Positions 34,638-44,111 of a stretch of 64,000 nt of DNA are shown piece by piece. The stretch comes from JBLXBZ01 sp048265185 (lineage in GTDB: Bacteria; Pseudomonadota; Alphaproteobacteria; Rhizobiales; Stappiaceae): positions 310,001 to 374,000 of the forward strand of contig JBLXBZ010000003.1 in NCBI GenBank assembly GCA_048265185.1, written 5' to 3'. The position numbers and the translations under genes are program-made. Within the stretch, counting starts at the first letter, position 1. Every line of letters begins with the position of its first letter. The notes beneath the pieces were generated by a model that was not told the origin of the DNA, ran no database searches, and saw only the letters and a list, made by a program, of their open reading frames with translations.

Positions 34638-35363
34638 TCATGTGTTTTTTACATCTGCGCCGTCATTGTCGTCGCAATAAGCCTCCCATAAATCGGGTCG
34701 GCGTTCTTGCGTCAGGATTTCGGCCTGCCGCTGACGCCAAAGCGCCACCTTTCCGTGGTCTCCGCTGGTCAAAACATCGGGGATGGAGATGTCTTCGAAG
34801 ACTTTGGGTCTTGTGTAGTGAGGGTGTTCGAGAAGGCCGGTCTCAAAGCTTTCATTGTCGCCGGAGGCGGCGTTGCCCATGACGCCGGGTAATAGTCGGA
34901 CCACGGCGTCCAAAAGCACCATGGCGCCAAGCTCGCCCCCGGAAAGAATATAGTCGCCGATGGAGACTTCTTTTAACTGGCGGCTATCGATCACCCGTTG
35001 GTCGACGCCTTCGAAACGGCCGCATACGAGGATTGCGCCGGGACCCTGGCTCAATTCGCGCGCCATGGGCTGGGTGAGGGGGGCTCCGCGCGGGCTGAGG
35101 AGGTAGCGTGGGCGTGGATCGCGGCCGTGATCGCTGGCGTCGTCGATGGCGCTGGCGAGAATATCTGCGCGCAGCACCATTCCGGCGCCGCCGCCGGCGG
35201 GAGTATCGTCCACCGAGCGATGGCGATCATGGGCGTGGTCGCGGATTTGGCGGGTCTCCAGCTCCCATGCGCCTTCCATTAAAGCCTTGCCGGAAAGGCT
35301 ATGCCCAAGCGGGCCGGGGAACATGTCTGGGTAAAGCGTCAAAACGCTTGCTTTAAAAGTCAC
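34638..35363 (-). CDS. trmD: tRNA (guanine-N1)-methyltransferase
   Basis: SPOUT-class methyltransferase that makes m1G37 in tRNAs reading codons beginning with C, preventing frameshifts. Conserved parts include LYPDMFPGPLGHSLSGKAL, DDTPAGGGAGMVLRADI (about 55), YLLSPRGAPL, LVCGRFEGVDQRVI, EVSIGDYILSGGELGAMVLLDAV (trefoil knot, split) and ESFETGLLEHPHYTRP. The protein has 241 residues and overlaps rimM by four bases, indicating translational coupling. Confidence 0.97.
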   Translation of the reverse strand: MTFKASVLTLYPDMFPGPLGHSLSGKALMEGAWELETRQIRDHAHDRHRSVDDTPAGGGAGMVLRADILASAIDDASDHGRDPRPRYLLSPRGAPLTQPMARELSQGPGAILVCGRFEGVDQRVIDSRQLKEVSIGDYILSGGELGAMVLLDAVVRLLPGVMGNAASGDNESFETGLLEHPHYTRPKVFEDISIPDVLTSGDHGKVALWRQRQAEILTQERRPDLWEAYCDDNDGADVKNT

Positions 35364-35905
35364 TGCTGTTCGCCGCCGTCTGTTTCTTCTTTCACGACCG
35401 TTTCAGCGGGAGGGACCGCGATGATTTTGCGCTCCGCGATGAGGACTTCCGGAACGCACTCCAGCGTGAAGGGTAGAAAGAAGCTCGCGCTGGTTTCCGG
35501 CGCGATTTCCAGAAGATCTCCAGCGCCGAAATTTTGCAATGAGACAATTTTGCCCAACGGCTCTCCATTCTTAGAGACGACGTCCATGCCGATTAGGTCG
35601 GCGTGGTAAAACTCATCTTCGTCAGGGTCTGGAAATTGGTCGCGAGGAACGTAGAGTTTCAGCCCGTTCAGGGCCTCCGCCGCGTTGCGATCGTTCACGC
35701 CTTTGAACTTGGTGACGACGACGCCTTTGTGGACGCGGGCGGCCGCCACCTTGAAACGGCGAGTCCCGTCTTTGGTTTGCAAATTTCCATAGTCGGTGAA
35801 GGATAATGGATCATCGCCAAAGGGTTTCACCCTGACTTCGCCCTTGACGCCATGCGCTGCGCCTATTTGGGCGAGGAGAATGAGGTTATCGGCGTCGTTG
35901 GTCAT
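35360..35905 (-). CDS. rimM: Ribosome maturation factor RimM
   Basis: Assists assembly of the 30S head around S19 and 16S rRNA helix 33. The N-terminal RimM domain begins LLAQIGAAHGVKGEVRVKPF and contains the KFKGVNDRNAAEALNGLKLYV stretch (about 70-90). A PRC-barrel domain follows with EFYHADLIGMDVV and LEIAPETSASFFLPFT. The protein has 181 residues, with a Glu-rich tail. It lies between rpsP and trmD in the usual order. Confidence 0.95.
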   Translation of the reverse strand: MTNDADNLILLAQIGAAHGVKGEVRVKPFGDDPLSFTDYGNLQTKDGTRRFKVAAARVHKGVVVTKFKGVNDRNAAEALNGLKLYVPRDQFPDPDEDEFYHADLIGMDVVSKNGEPLGKIVSLQNFGAGDLLEIAPETSASFFLPFTLECVPEVLIAERKIIAVPPAETVVKEETDGGEQQ

Positions 35906-36033
35906 GATACCGAGATCCGTTCATGGAAGGGCGCGTCTGTGGGCGCCAAAACGTTTATGGCGCGGTCTATGGCGAATGGCGAGCGGCGGGCCATGTGTTT
36001 AAGGGCCGTCGTTTCGCTTTTAAGCGAAGCTTT

Positions 36034-36063
36034 GTGAACGCCGCCAGAGATGGCGGCGTTCAC
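36034..36063. terminator. Strong hairpin between rpsP and rimM
   Basis: GTGAACGCCGCCA (36034-36046) and TGGCGGCGTTCAC (36051-36063) are perfect 13-base arms with a four-base loop directly after the rpsP stop. It may attenuate transcription into rimM-trmD, lowering their level relative to S16. Confidence 0.7.
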
Positions 36064-36070
36064 GAAAAGC

Positions 36071-36469
36071 TTATTCGGCTGCGGCTTCTTCCGCAGGCGC
36101 GGCTGCTGCTTCGGCGGCGGCCGCTGCGGCTTCTTCTTCAGCCTGTTTCTTGGCGGCGAGACGCTCTTTCGCCTTTGTGCCAAGCTCGGCTTTTTTCGGG
36201 TTGTTGCGCGGCGCGCGCTTCATCAGGCCGGCGGCGTCGAGGAAACGCAGAACGCGATCTGTTGGCTGTGCGCCGTTGTCGAGCCAATGCTTGATGCGCT
36301 CGACGTCGAGCTTGACGCGGTTTTCATTGTCTTTCGACAATGACGGGTCGTAGCTTCCGACTTTTTCGATGAAGCGCCCATCGCGAGGCGCACGCACGTC
36401 AGCAATGACGATGCGGTAAAAAGGACGCTTTTTTGCGCCGCCGCGGGCGAGACGGATTTTCAAGGCCAT
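36071..36469 (-). CDS. rpsP: 30S ribosomal protein S16
   Basis: Small-subunit protein needed for 30S assembly. It starts MALKIRLARGGAKKRPFYRI and has VADVRAPRDGRFIEKVGSYDP, followed by the RIKHWLDNGAQPTDRV segment. The 132-residue length reflects an Ala/Glu-rich C-terminal extension (about residues 95-132) usual in alphaproteobacteria. It follows the chorismate mutase gene by 29 bases and is followed by a strong hairpin. Confidence 0.97.
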   Translation of the reverse strand: MALKIRLARGGAKKRPFYRIVIADVRAPRDGRFIEKVGSYDPSLSKDNENRVKLDVERIKHWLDNGAQPTDRVLRFLDAAGLMKRAPRNNPKKAELGTKAKERLAAKKQAEEEAAAAAAEAAAAPAEEAAAE

Positions 36470-36498
36470 GTTTTCTTCTCCTGTTTGTATTCGGCCGT

Positions 36499-36816
36499 TT
36501 AGCGGCGAATGTCTTCGTGATGTCTTATGACTTCTTTGACGATGAAGTTGAGGAACTTCTCGGCGAAATCTGGGTCGAGGTTAGCGTTCTGCGCAAGACT
36601 GCGTAGACGCGCTATCTGTCGTTCTTCACGCGCCGGATCAGCCGGCGGTAAATCATGTGCGGCTTTCAGCTCGCCAACTTTCTGGGTGCATTTGAAGCGC
36701 TCCGCCAGCATATGGACAAGCGCCGCGTCGATGTTGTCGATTGAACCACGCAAGCGTAAAAGCTCTTTGATCGCAGGGCTTTGCTCGCCAAGAAGGTTTT
36801 CCGCTTCGCTTGTCAT
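36499..36816 (-). CDS. Chorismate mutase, AroQ class
   Basis: Converts chorismate to prephenate for phenylalanine and tyrosine synthesis. A 105-residue all-helical AroQ-type domain with LLRLRGSIDNIDAALVHMLAERFK, the VGELKAAHDLPPADPAREERQIARL catalytic stretch (split across 46-70) and FAEKFLNFIVKEVIRHH at the end. It overlaps ffh by four bases, and its place between ffh and rpsP is typical of Hyphomicrobiales. Isochorismate pyruvate-lyase has the same fold but is unlikely here. Confidence 0.9.
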   Translation of the reverse strand: MTSEAENLLGEQSPAIKELLRLRGSIDNIDAALVHMLAERFKCTQKVGELKAAHDLPPADPAREERQIARLRSLAQNANLDPDFAEKFLNFIVKEVIRHHEDIRR

Positions 36817-38393
36817 TTTTTCTTTCCCCTTCTCGCGCCGCGTCCCATGCCGGGCATTCCGCCGAGGCCGGGAAGTTTTGGGCCGCCAAGGCCTCCGAGG
36901 ACGCCGCCCAATCCGCCAAGGCCTCCGGGAAGACCGGGCGCGCCGCCGAGGGGGGCGTCTCCGCCAAGGCCTCCGGGGAGCTGGCCGGATTTGGCCATTT
37001 TCTCCAACTCTTTCGGGTCCATGCCGGCAAGGCCGGGGGGCATGCCGCCGCCGGGCATTCCCATGCCGCCCATCATTTTCCCAAACAGACCTTTGCCTTT
37101 GCCCATTTGTTTCATCATGTCCGCCATCTGGCGGTGCATTTTCAAAAGCTTGTTGACGGCGGCGACGTCAACGCCTGAACCGGCGGCGATGCGCTTTTTG
37201 CGGCTGGCTTTGAGAAGGTCGGGCTTACGGCGCTCGGTTGGCGTCATGGATTGAATGATCGCCACTTGACGCTTGACGACTTTGTCGTCGAGATTGGCGC
37301 TCGCCATTTGTTTTTTCACTTTGCCCATTCCCGGCATCATCCCCATGACGCCGGACATGCCGCCAAGCTTTTCCATTTGCTTCAGCTGTTCCGCCAGATC
37401 CTCTAGGTCGAAAGACCCTTTTTGCATTTTCGCCGCCATTTTAGCGGCTTTGTCGGCGTCGATGTCCTGAGCGGCTTTTTCCACCAGCGAGACGATGTCG
37501 CCCATGCCCAGAATGCGGTCGGCCACCCGGGCGGGGTGGAAATCTTCCAGAGCGTCCGCTTTTTCGCCAACGCCCACCAATTTGACCGGCTTGCCCGTGA
37601 CGGCGCGCATGGACATGGCCGCGCCGCCGCGTCCGTCGCCGTCCATCCGGGTGAGGACAAGACCGGTGATGCCTACTTGCTCGTCGAAGGCCGTGGCCAA
37701 ATTCACCGCGTCTTGACCGGTCAGCGCGTCGGCGACCAGCAGCACTTCGTGCGGGTTGGAAATTTTTCTGATTTCCGCGACTTCCGCCATCAGGGCGTCG
37801 TCAATATGGGTGCGGCCCGCCGTATCGAGGATCACCACGTCATAACCGCTGAGCTTGGCGGCGGTCATGGCCCGATTGGTGATTTGGACAGGCGTTTGAC
37901 CGGCGATGATCGGCAGGGTGTCGATTTCGTTTTGCTCGCCCAGAACCTTCAGCTGTTCTTGCGCCGCAGGTCGGCGGGTGTCGAGGGACACCATCAAGAC
38001 TTTACGCTTGTCGCGGGTTGCGAGGCGGCGGGCGATTTTCGCGGTGGACGTCGTTTTACCAGCGCCCTGCAGGCCGACCATGAGAATGCAAACCGGCGCG
38101 GCGGCGTTCAGGTCGATAGGCTGCGCCTCTGCGCCGAGCATCTCGACCATCTGGTCATGGACGATCTTGACGACTTGCTGGCCTGGGGTGACGGACTTCA
38201 GAACTTCATGCCCGACGGCGCGGTGCTTCACTTTATCAATGAAGGAACGCACCACCGGCAAGGCGACGTCGGCCTCGATCAAGGCCCGCCGCACTTCACG
38301 CAATGCGTCGCTCACGTCGGCTTCGGATAGCGCGCCCCGGCGGGTAAGCTTATCCAAAATTCCGGAAAGGCGATCTGACAGGCTCTCGAACAT
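36813..38393 (-). CDS. ffh: Signal recognition particle protein Ffh
   Basis: GTPase of the signal recognition particle that brings nascent membrane proteins to FtsY. The N domain (about 1-90) is followed by the G domain with GLQGAGKTTSTAKIA (P-loop, about 108), VSLDTRRPAAQEQL, LDTAGRTHIDD and TRMDGDGRGGAA. The methionine-rich M domain extends from about 300. The tail after about 425 is unusually rich in Gly, Met, Pro and Leu (526 residues in all, about 70 more than E. coli), as in other alphaproteobacteria. It is the first gene of the leftward run; about 430 non-coding bases lie upstream. Confidence 0.97.
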   Translation of the reverse strand: MFESLSDRLSGILDKLTRRGALSEADVSDALREVRRALIEADVALPVVRSFIDKVKHRAVGHEVLKSVTPGQQVVKIVHDQMVEMLGAEAQPIDLNAAAPVCILMVGLQGAGKTTSTAKIARRLATRDKRKVLMVSLDTRRPAAQEQLKVLGEQNEIDTLPIIAGQTPVQITNRAMTAAKLSGYDVVILDTAGRTHIDDALMAEVAEIRKISNPHEVLLVADALTGQDAVNLATAFDEQVGITGLVLTRMDGDGRGGAAMSMRAVTGKPVKLVGVGEKADALEDFHPARVADRILGMGDIVSLVEKAAQDIDADKAAKMAAKMQKGSFDLEDLAEQLKQMEKLGGMSGVMGMMPGMGKVKKQMASANLDDKVVKRQVAIIQSMTPTERRKPDLLKASRKKRIAAGSGVDVAAVNKLLKMHRQMADMMKQMGKGKGLFGKMMGGMGMPGGGMPPGLAGMDPKELEKMAKSGQLPGGLGGDAPLGGAPGLPGGLGGLGGVLGGLGGPKLPGLGGMPGMGRGARRGKKK

Positions 38394-38829
38394 GACGTTC
38401 CTTCGCTCTACACTGGCCCAGATTCAATATCGGGCCAAACTCACAAACATGTGCGAATTAGACGTCTAATCGTCTTCTCCGCAGCTTGCGTTCTGTGATT
38501 ATCAGGGGACCGCGTCAAAGCGTTTGTCTCCCAGCTGTTGGCGTTTGCGCGAAGGTGTCGCGCAAAGCAATTTAGCACCCGAGGGCGCAACGCGCTGTCG
38601 GATGTTAACTTCCAGGCTCTCTTTACACCTTTTCGGGGCCTGGTCAGCTGAAACAGTCAATCCTGTCATAGAACGGCGAAATTACTAAGCGAACGCTCGT
38701 TAAGAGTCAAGCAATCCCTTTTTATGAGCTCTAAATATGGAACAGGCGTTGGTGGTCTTCATCTTCAATCTTTACTAGGCGCGCCAAAGCTAGCGCGCCG
38801 ACATGAGTTGTCTTGATCATTAACTCATG
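38394..38829. other. Non-coding gap upstream of ffh
   Basis: About 430 bases between ffh and yggS, both on the minus strand. No gene and no 4.5S RNA-like sequence was recognised. It should hold the promoter of the ffh-to-rplS run. The yggS-proximal end has two hairpins. Confidence 0.5.
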
Positions 38830-38830
38830 T
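38778..38830 (-). terminator. Double hairpin after yggS
   Basis: ACATGAGTT (38801-38809) and AACTCATGT (38822-38830) form a perfect 9-base stem touching the yggS stop codon, followed on the minus strand by a 7-base GC stem GGCGCGC/GCGCGCC (38778-38799). There is no T tract, so termination is only probable. Confidence 0.45.
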
Positions 38831-39531
38831 CACTGAGATTCAAGTTGAGCATATGACCTGGATCCGAACAAAGCAGATCCTACACGGACAAAAGTTGCGC
38901 CTTGTTGCGTCGCAATTTTATAATCTCCCGACATGCCCATGGACAGTTCTGCAATTCCATTTCGTGTTGCGATTTTCTCCAGAAGCGCAAAATGAGGGCC
39001 CGGCGCTTCGTCTGCGGGGGGGATGCACATCAGCCCTTCGATGGGCAGGTCGACCTCATTGCGACAGAAGGCTATAAAATCGTCGGCGTCTTGAGGGGCT
39101 ATGCCCGCCTTTTGCGGTTCTTCCCCCGTATTGACTTGTATGAAAAGCTTGAGCTTGCGGTTTTGTTTGTCAATTTCTTGTTTGATCGCGCGTGCGATTT
39201 TTTCCCGGTCGACTGTGTGGATTGCGTCGAACAGGGCCACGGCTTCTGCGGTTTTGTTGGATTGCAAGGGGCCGATGAGGTGGAGTTCGACGTCATTAAA
39301 CACGCTCTTGAGGTCGGGCCATTTTTGCTTGGCTTCTTGAACGCGGTTTTCGCCGAAGATGCGTTGTCCTGCGTTTAGCAAGGGAGTGATGGCGTTTGCG
39401 TCGAATGTTTTCGTCACCGCAATGAGTTTGACGCTGTTTTCCGGGCGATTCGCAAAAGCTTCGGCCTCGCGAATGTTGGCGTTTACTTCTTCAAGCCGTA
39501 GCGCTGCGGAACTTTCGGAATTGGCGGTCAT
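38830..39531 (-). CDS. yggS: YggS-family pyridoxal phosphate homeostasis protein
   Basis: A PLP-binding TIM-barrel protein without its own enzymatic reaction, involved in vitamin B6 and amino-acid balance. The PLP lysine is in KLIAVTKTFD (about residue 41). Other family blocks are FGENRVQEAKQKWP, LHLIGPLQSNK, IHTVDREKIA, FIQVNTGEEPQKAGI, GLMCIPP and LSMGMSGDYKIATQQGATFVRVGSALFG (split). The protein has 233 residues. Divergent from leuS with a 224-base gap. Confidence 0.93.
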   Translation of the reverse strand: MTANSESSAALRLEEVNANIREAEAFANRPENSVKLIAVTKTFDANAITPLLNAGQRIFGENRVQEAKQKWPDLKSVFNDVELHLIGPLQSNKTAEAVALFDAIHTVDREKIARAIKQEIDKQNRKLKLFIQVNTGEEPQKAGIAPQDADDFIAFCRNEVDLPIEGLMCIPPADEAPGPHFALLEKIATRNGIAELSMGMSGDYKIATQQGATFVRVGSALFGSRSYAQLESQ

Positions 39532-39755
39532 TACGCCCCCTTTACGATTGCGGATATTATCTGAATTTGATCATAAGGCGTTTTTGATGCCGACTGATGG
39601 GGAAAAATGCAAGCCATGCCTCTGGACCGCGGCGGAATATGAACGTAGTTATGCTTCTAGGAGCGCCAGCATGAACTGGAGACCGGTTTTGCTGGCTTGA
39701 TGACCCGGGCGTCTTCCGCCTCGATAACGCATGTAAAAAGTGAAGTAAGCACATC

Positions 39756-42368
39756 ATGACGACGGAGCGATATAACGCCCGCGACGCAGAAGCGCGCTGG
39801 CAGAAAAACTGGGATGCGGCGAATGTTTTCATCACGAAAAATGATGATCCGCGCCCGAAATATTATGTGCTGGAAATGTTCCCTTATCCGTCGGGGCGCA
39901 TTCACATGGGCCATGTGCGCAATTACACCATGGGCGATGTGGTCGCGCGTTATAAGCGCGCGCGTGGATTCAACGTGCTCCATCCCATGGGGTGGGACGC
40001 CTTCGGCATGCCGGCGGAAAATGCGGCGATGCAAAATAACGTTCATCCCAAGGATTGGACGTATGAGAATATCGCCGCCATGCGCGCCCAGCTTAAAATC
40101 ATGGGATTATCGCTGGACTGGAGCCGTGAGTTCGCCACGTGTGACGTAAGCTATTATACGCAGCAACAGCGCTTGTTTCTCGACTTTCTGGAAAGCGGGT
40201 TGGTGTATCGCAAGAACTCTAAGGTCAATTGGGACCCTGTCGATATGACCGTTCTCGCCAACGAACAGGTGATCGACGGGCGCGGTTGGCGCTCCGGCGC
40301 TTTGGTGGAGCAGCGGGAATTGACCCAATGGTTCTTCCGGATCACCGATTACGCCGAAGACCTTCTGGAAGCTATTGAGACCCTTGATCGTTGGCCTGAT
40401 AAAGTACGCTTGATGCAGAAAAACTGGATCGGACGCTCCGAGGGCTTACGCGTTCAGTTTGAGTTCGTTGATCAGGCGCCGACTGGCGACGTCGCCTTGG
40501 AAATTTTCACGACGCGTCCAGACACATTGTTTGGCGCTTCTTTCATGGGGTTGTCGCCGGATCATCCCATTTCCGTATCTCTGGCCAGAGATAATCCGGA
40601 GCTTGCGGCGTTCGTGGAGGAATGCCGCAAACTAGGCACTTCCGCCGAGGCGGTTGAAACGGCTGAGAAAAAGGGCTTTGACACAGGGCTCAAGGTGAAG
40701 CATCCGCTGGATTCGTCAATTGAGTTGCCGGTCTATGTGGCGAATTTCATCCTGATGGACTACGGAACGGGCGCAATTTTCGGCTGCCCGGCGCACGACC
40801 AGCGCGATCTGGACTTCGCCCGCAAATATGGATTGCCCGTGCGGCCTGTGGTTTTGCCCAAGGACGCGGATGCGGCGACATTCACCGTCGACGACGAGGC
40901 CTTCACCGGGGAAGGTTTGATTTTCAACTCCGGCTTTCTCGATGGCATGTCTATTTTTGACGCAAAGGCGGCCGTGGCGGACAAGCTTGAGGCGAATGAG
41001 ATCGCCGGCAAGCCTCAAGGCGCCCGGCAGGTCAATTACCGCTTGCGCGACTGGGGTATTTCCCGTCAGCGCTATTGGGGATGCCCGATTCCGATTATCC
41101 ATTGCGATGATTGCGGCGCCGTGCCGGTGCCTGACCAGGATCTGCCGGTGAAATTGCCGGACGACATCAATTTCGACAAGCCCGGCAATCCTTTGGACCG
41201 GCACCCTACATGGCGCCATGTGGATTGCCCCAAATGCGGGAAAGCGGCGCGCCGCGAGACGGACACAATGGATACATTCGTCGATTCGTCTTGGTATTTC
41301 GCCCGTTTCACCGATCCAACGAATGAACGTCCCACCGACCCGAAAGCGGCGACTGAATGGCTTCCCGTTGATCAATATATCGGTGGCGTCGAGCATGCGA
41401 TTTTGCATCTCCTTTATTCGCGGTTTTTCACCCGCGCCATGCAAGTCACGAAGCACCTTGATCTCAAAGAGCCGTTCCGGGGTCTGTTTACCCAAGGCAT
41501 GGTGACCCATGAGACCTATAAGGATACGTCGGGCGCATGGGTTTCGCCTGCGGAAATCCGGATCGTGGAGAGCGGCGGCGAACGCAAGGCGAGTCTTCTG
41601 GAAAACGATGAGCCAGTCAGCATCGGTCCGATCGAAAAAATGTCGAAGTCGAAGAAGAACACCGTTGACCCCACTGACATTATCGACACCTATGGCGCCG
41701 ACACCGCGCGTTGGTTCGTCTTGTCAGACAGTCCGCCGGAGCGGGATGTGGAGTGGACGGAAGACGGTGTTCAAGGCGCGTGGCGTTTCATGCAGCGTGT
41801 CTGGCGGTTGATCGGAGAAGTGGCGGCGCTCAAGACCTCTGTTGAGGTGAAGCCGGAACATTTTGGCGACCTAGCCAATGAGCTACGGCGCACGACGCAT
41901 AAAATTCTCGCGGCCGTGTCCGCCGATATCGAGGCTTTGTCGTTTAACCGCGCCGTGGCGCGGTTATATGAGCTGGTGAACGCTCTGAGCAAGGTGGTTA
42001 GCGCAGCGGATCGAACTGCCGATATGGAGTTTGCATTGCGTGAGGGAGCTGAGTATCTGGTGCGGATGATGTCGCCTATGACGCCGCATCTGGCGGAGGA
42101 GTGCTGGAGCGTTCTTGGTCATGACGCCATGTTGGCGCTCGCCGATTGGCCGCAGGTCGAAGAGGCGCTTCTGGTGGAGGATACTATTACCTTGCCGGTG
42201 CAGATCAATGGAAAGAAGCGGGGGGACGTCACTGTCGCGGCTGACGCCACGCGCGAAGAAATTGAAGCCGCCACCTTGTCGAATGAGGCTGTCATTCGTA
42301 GCTTAGAGGGCAAGTCGCCAAAGAAAATCATTGTGGTTCCGAAAAGGATCGTGAATGTCGTCGTTTGA
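39756..42368 (+). CDS. leuS: Leucyl-tRNA synthetase
   Basis: Class I aminoacyl-tRNA synthetase charging tRNA-Leu. The HIGH motif appears as PSGRIHMGHVRNY (about residue 47) and KMSKS as EKMSKSKKN (about 628). The CP1 editing domain has TTRPDTLFGASF and the GTGAIFGCPAHDQRD block with the aspartate that discriminates against leucine. Zinc-type cysteines occur at HCDDCGAVP and CPKCGKAARR. The 870-residue length is typical. It overlaps lptE by 14 bases, and leuS-lptE-holA is a conserved alphaproteobacterial order. Confidence 0.98.
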   Translation: MTTERYNARDAEARWQKNWDAANVFITKNDDPRPKYYVLEMFPYPSGRIHMGHVRNYTMGDVVARYKRARGFNVLHPMGWDAFGMPAENAAMQNNVHPKDWTYENIAAMRAQLKIMGLSLDWSREFATCDVSYYTQQQRLFLDFLESGLVYRKNSKVNWDPVDMTVLANEQVIDGRGWRSGALVEQRELTQWFFRITDYAEDLLEAIETLDRWPDKVRLMQKNWIGRSEGLRVQFEFVDQAPTGDVALEIFTTRPDTLFGASFMGLSPDHPISVSLARDNPELAAFVEECRKLGTSAEAVETAEKKGFDTGLKVKHPLDSSIELPVYVANFILMDYGTGAIFGCPAHDQRDLDFARKYGLPVRPVVLPKDADAATFTVDDEAFTGEGLIFNSGFLDGMSIFDAKAAVADKLEANEIAGKPQGARQVNYRLRDWGISRQRYWGCPIPIIHCDDCGAVPVPDQDLPVKLPDDINFDKPGNPLDRHPTWRHVDCPKCGKAARRETDTMDTFVDSSWYFARFTDPTNERPTDPKAATEWLPVDQYIGGVEHAILHLLYSRFFTRAMQVTKHLDLKEPFRGLFTQGMVTHETYKDTSGAWVSPAEIRIVESGGERKASLLENDEPVSIGPIEKMSKSKKNTVDPTDIIDTYGADTARWFVLSDSPPERDVEWTEDGVQGAWRFMQRVWRLIGEVAALKTSVEVKPEHFGDLANELRRTTHKILAAVSADIEALSFNRAVARLYELVNALSKVVSAADRTADMEFALREGAEYLVRMMSPMTPHLAEECWSVLGHDAMLALADWPQVEEALLVEDTITLPVQINGKKRGDVTVAADATREEIEAATLSNEAVIRSLEGKSPKKIIVVPKRIVNVVV

Positions 42369-42939
42369 CCTATCGGGCTTGCGGGCCGCAAAAAGTGAAT
42401 CGAATCGCGTGACGAGGCGAATATGTTTGGCGTTAGGGCTGGCGGCGAGCGTTCTTCTGGTTACTGGTTGTCAGGTTCGCCCGCTTTCCGGAACAATTGG
42501 CGCCGGCGGCGCCCCGGCTCAGGCGCAGCTCTCCGCAATCGAAATTTCCTCGATTGACAGTGACGGTTTGTCACGTGTGGGGCAGGAGCTGCGCAATGAG
42601 CTTATTTTTGGCTTCCAGCGAGGCGGGGAGGCTCCGCCGGCTCTCTACAGCTTAAAAGTGTTGATCGACAAGGTTCAAAATGAAGTGGGCGTTGAGAAGC
42701 TCGCCGACGTTCCCTCCGCCTATACGGTGACCCTGAACGCGACCTTCGTTTTGAGCGAAATCGCTACGGATAAAACTTTGACGACGGGAAAGGCGTTCGC
42801 AACGGCGTCTTATGACTTCTCCAGTCAGCGCTTCGCCAACTTGCGCGCTGAGCGTGACGCTGAAAATCGGGCGGCGAAAGTGTTGGCGAGCGATATTCAA
42901 ACCCGCCTTGCAGGTTATTTCGCAACCCAAACCCAGTGA
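42355..42939 (+). CDS. lptE: LPS-assembly lipoprotein LptE
   Basis: Outer-membrane lipoprotein that plugs the LptD barrel and helps insert lipopolysaccharide. The signal segment ends in a lipobox LVTGC with the acylated cysteine at about residue 39. The rest has the LptE (RplB-like) pattern: VRPLSGTIGAGG, ISSIDSDGLSRVGQELRNEL and VPSAYTVTLNATFVL, with an Arg-rich end AERDAENRAAKVLASDI. Sequence similarity is weak across this family, so position between leuS and holA is important evidence. The start overlapping leuS gives a long n-region; a later start is possible but no other ATG precedes the lipobox. Confidence 0.88.
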   Translation: MSSFDLSGLRAAKSESNRVTRRICLALGLAASVLLVTGCQVRPLSGTIGAGGAPAQAQLSAIEISSIDSDGLSRVGQELRNELIFGFQRGGEAPPALYSLKVLIDKVQNEVGVEKLADVPSAYTVTLNATFVLSEIATDKTLTTGKAFATASYDFSSQRFANLRAERDAENRAAKVLASDIQTRLAGYFATQTQ

Positions 42940-43021
42940 CGCGCTCTTGATAGCGCTATGGAAAGAGAGAGACTGCGGCTTTGGTCGGGCCGTCGCCTTG
43001 CAAGGAAACAGGTGAAAGCTG

Positions 43022-44083
43022 ATGGTCGCCTTGAAAGCTGGAGAAATTGACGGCTTTATTGCGAAGCCTGCGACGTCGGTTTCTCTTGTTTTGATTTATG
43101 GACCCGATGCGGGGTTGGTTTCCGAGCGCGCAAGCGCGCTTGTCTCCCATGTGGCCGGGGAAAATAACGACCCTTTCTCCTTAATTAAACTCGACGCCGC
43201 CGACGTTGCAGCTGATCCGACACGGCTCATGGACGAGGCTCTGACCATCCCCCTCTTTGGCGGTCGCCGTGTGATTTGGGTCAAGGACGGCGGCTCTAAA
43301 AATATCGTCGCCGCCATTGACCCCTTGTTGAAGGAGACCGGTGAAATCGCTTTTGTGGTGATTGAGGCGGGGGATTTGAAGAAAGGGGTGGCTCTACGCA
43401 AGCGTTTTGAGAGCGACAGGCGTGCGCTCGCCATTCCCTGTTACGCTGACGCTGCTCGCGACGTCGACCGTCTGATTGACGAGGAAACCCGGGCGGCGAG
43501 GCTGTCAATTAGCCGTGAAGCTCGTCAGAGCTTGCATGGGCTTTTGGGCGCCAACCGTCTCGCCAGCCGTGGAGAGTTGCAAAAGTTGTGTCTTTATGCT
43601 CACGGCAAGGAGCGCATTGAAAGCGCTGACGTTGAATTGATTATTGGCGACGCTTCGGCTTTCGCCGCAGACGAGCTGGTGGACGCGGTGGCGCTTGGGG
43701 ATATTGGCGTCGTCGATCACGGGTTGGAGCGTCTGGAGGCGGGAGGCTTGCCGGCGGATGTGATCGCCAATCAGGCGCTGCGCCATTTTCAGTTTCTTTA
43801 TCGGGCGAGGGGGCTGATGGACAAGGGGACGCCGGCGGCCCAGACTGTGGAGCGCGCGTCGCCGCCGATTTTCTTCAAACGTCGGGAAAAGGTCACGCGC
43901 CAGCTTGGCTTGTGGCGGTTTGAGGATCTGGAAAAGGCGATGGAGCATTTGGCGAGCGCCGTTTTGGCGTCGCGTAAAACGCCGATGCTTGCGAATGCGC
44001 GAATTTCAGACGTGTTTTTGATCTTGGCGCGGGTTGCGCGTGCGCGCGCTCAACCACGCAGTCCCGCGCGCTCCTATCGATAA
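43022..44083 (+). CDS. holA: DNA polymerase III delta subunit
   Basis: The wrench of the clamp loader that opens the beta clamp. The N-terminal region shows VSLVLIYGPDAGLVSERASAL (about 18-38) and a FGGRRVIWVKDGG block. The middle holds the AAA+-like fold and the C-terminal collar helices (ADVIANQALRHFQFLYRARG, then a KKREKV-like VTRQLGLWRF segment) close the protein. The 353 residues are normal. It is the third gene of leuS-lptE-holA, 82 bases after lptE. Confidence 0.93.
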   Translation: MVALKAGEIDGFIAKPATSVSLVLIYGPDAGLVSERASALVSHVAGENNDPFSLIKLDAADVAADPTRLMDEALTIPLFGGRRVIWVKDGGSKNIVAAIDPLLKETGEIAFVVIEAGDLKKGVALRKRFESDRRALAIPCYADAARDVDRLIDEETRAARLSISREARQSLHGLLGANRLASRGELQKLCLYAHGKERIESADVELIIGDASAFAADELVDAVALGDIGVVDHGLERLEAGGLPADVIANQALRHFQFLYRARGLMDKGTPAAQTVERASPPIFFKRREKVTRQLGLWRFEDLEKAMEHLASAVLASRKTPMLANARISDVFLILARVARARAQPRSPARSYR

Positions 44084-44111
44084 TCGGTTTGCGCGCACGG
44101 GGCATGCGCGT

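Noticed and set aside
37422..38330. Long + strand frame of 302 codons
   Set aside because: Antisense to ffh; His/Asp/Arg-rich composition typical of shadow frames.
38394..38829. Possible 4.5S (SRP) RNA next to ffh
   Set aside because: The characteristic 4.5S loop sequence and long helix could not be found in this gap.
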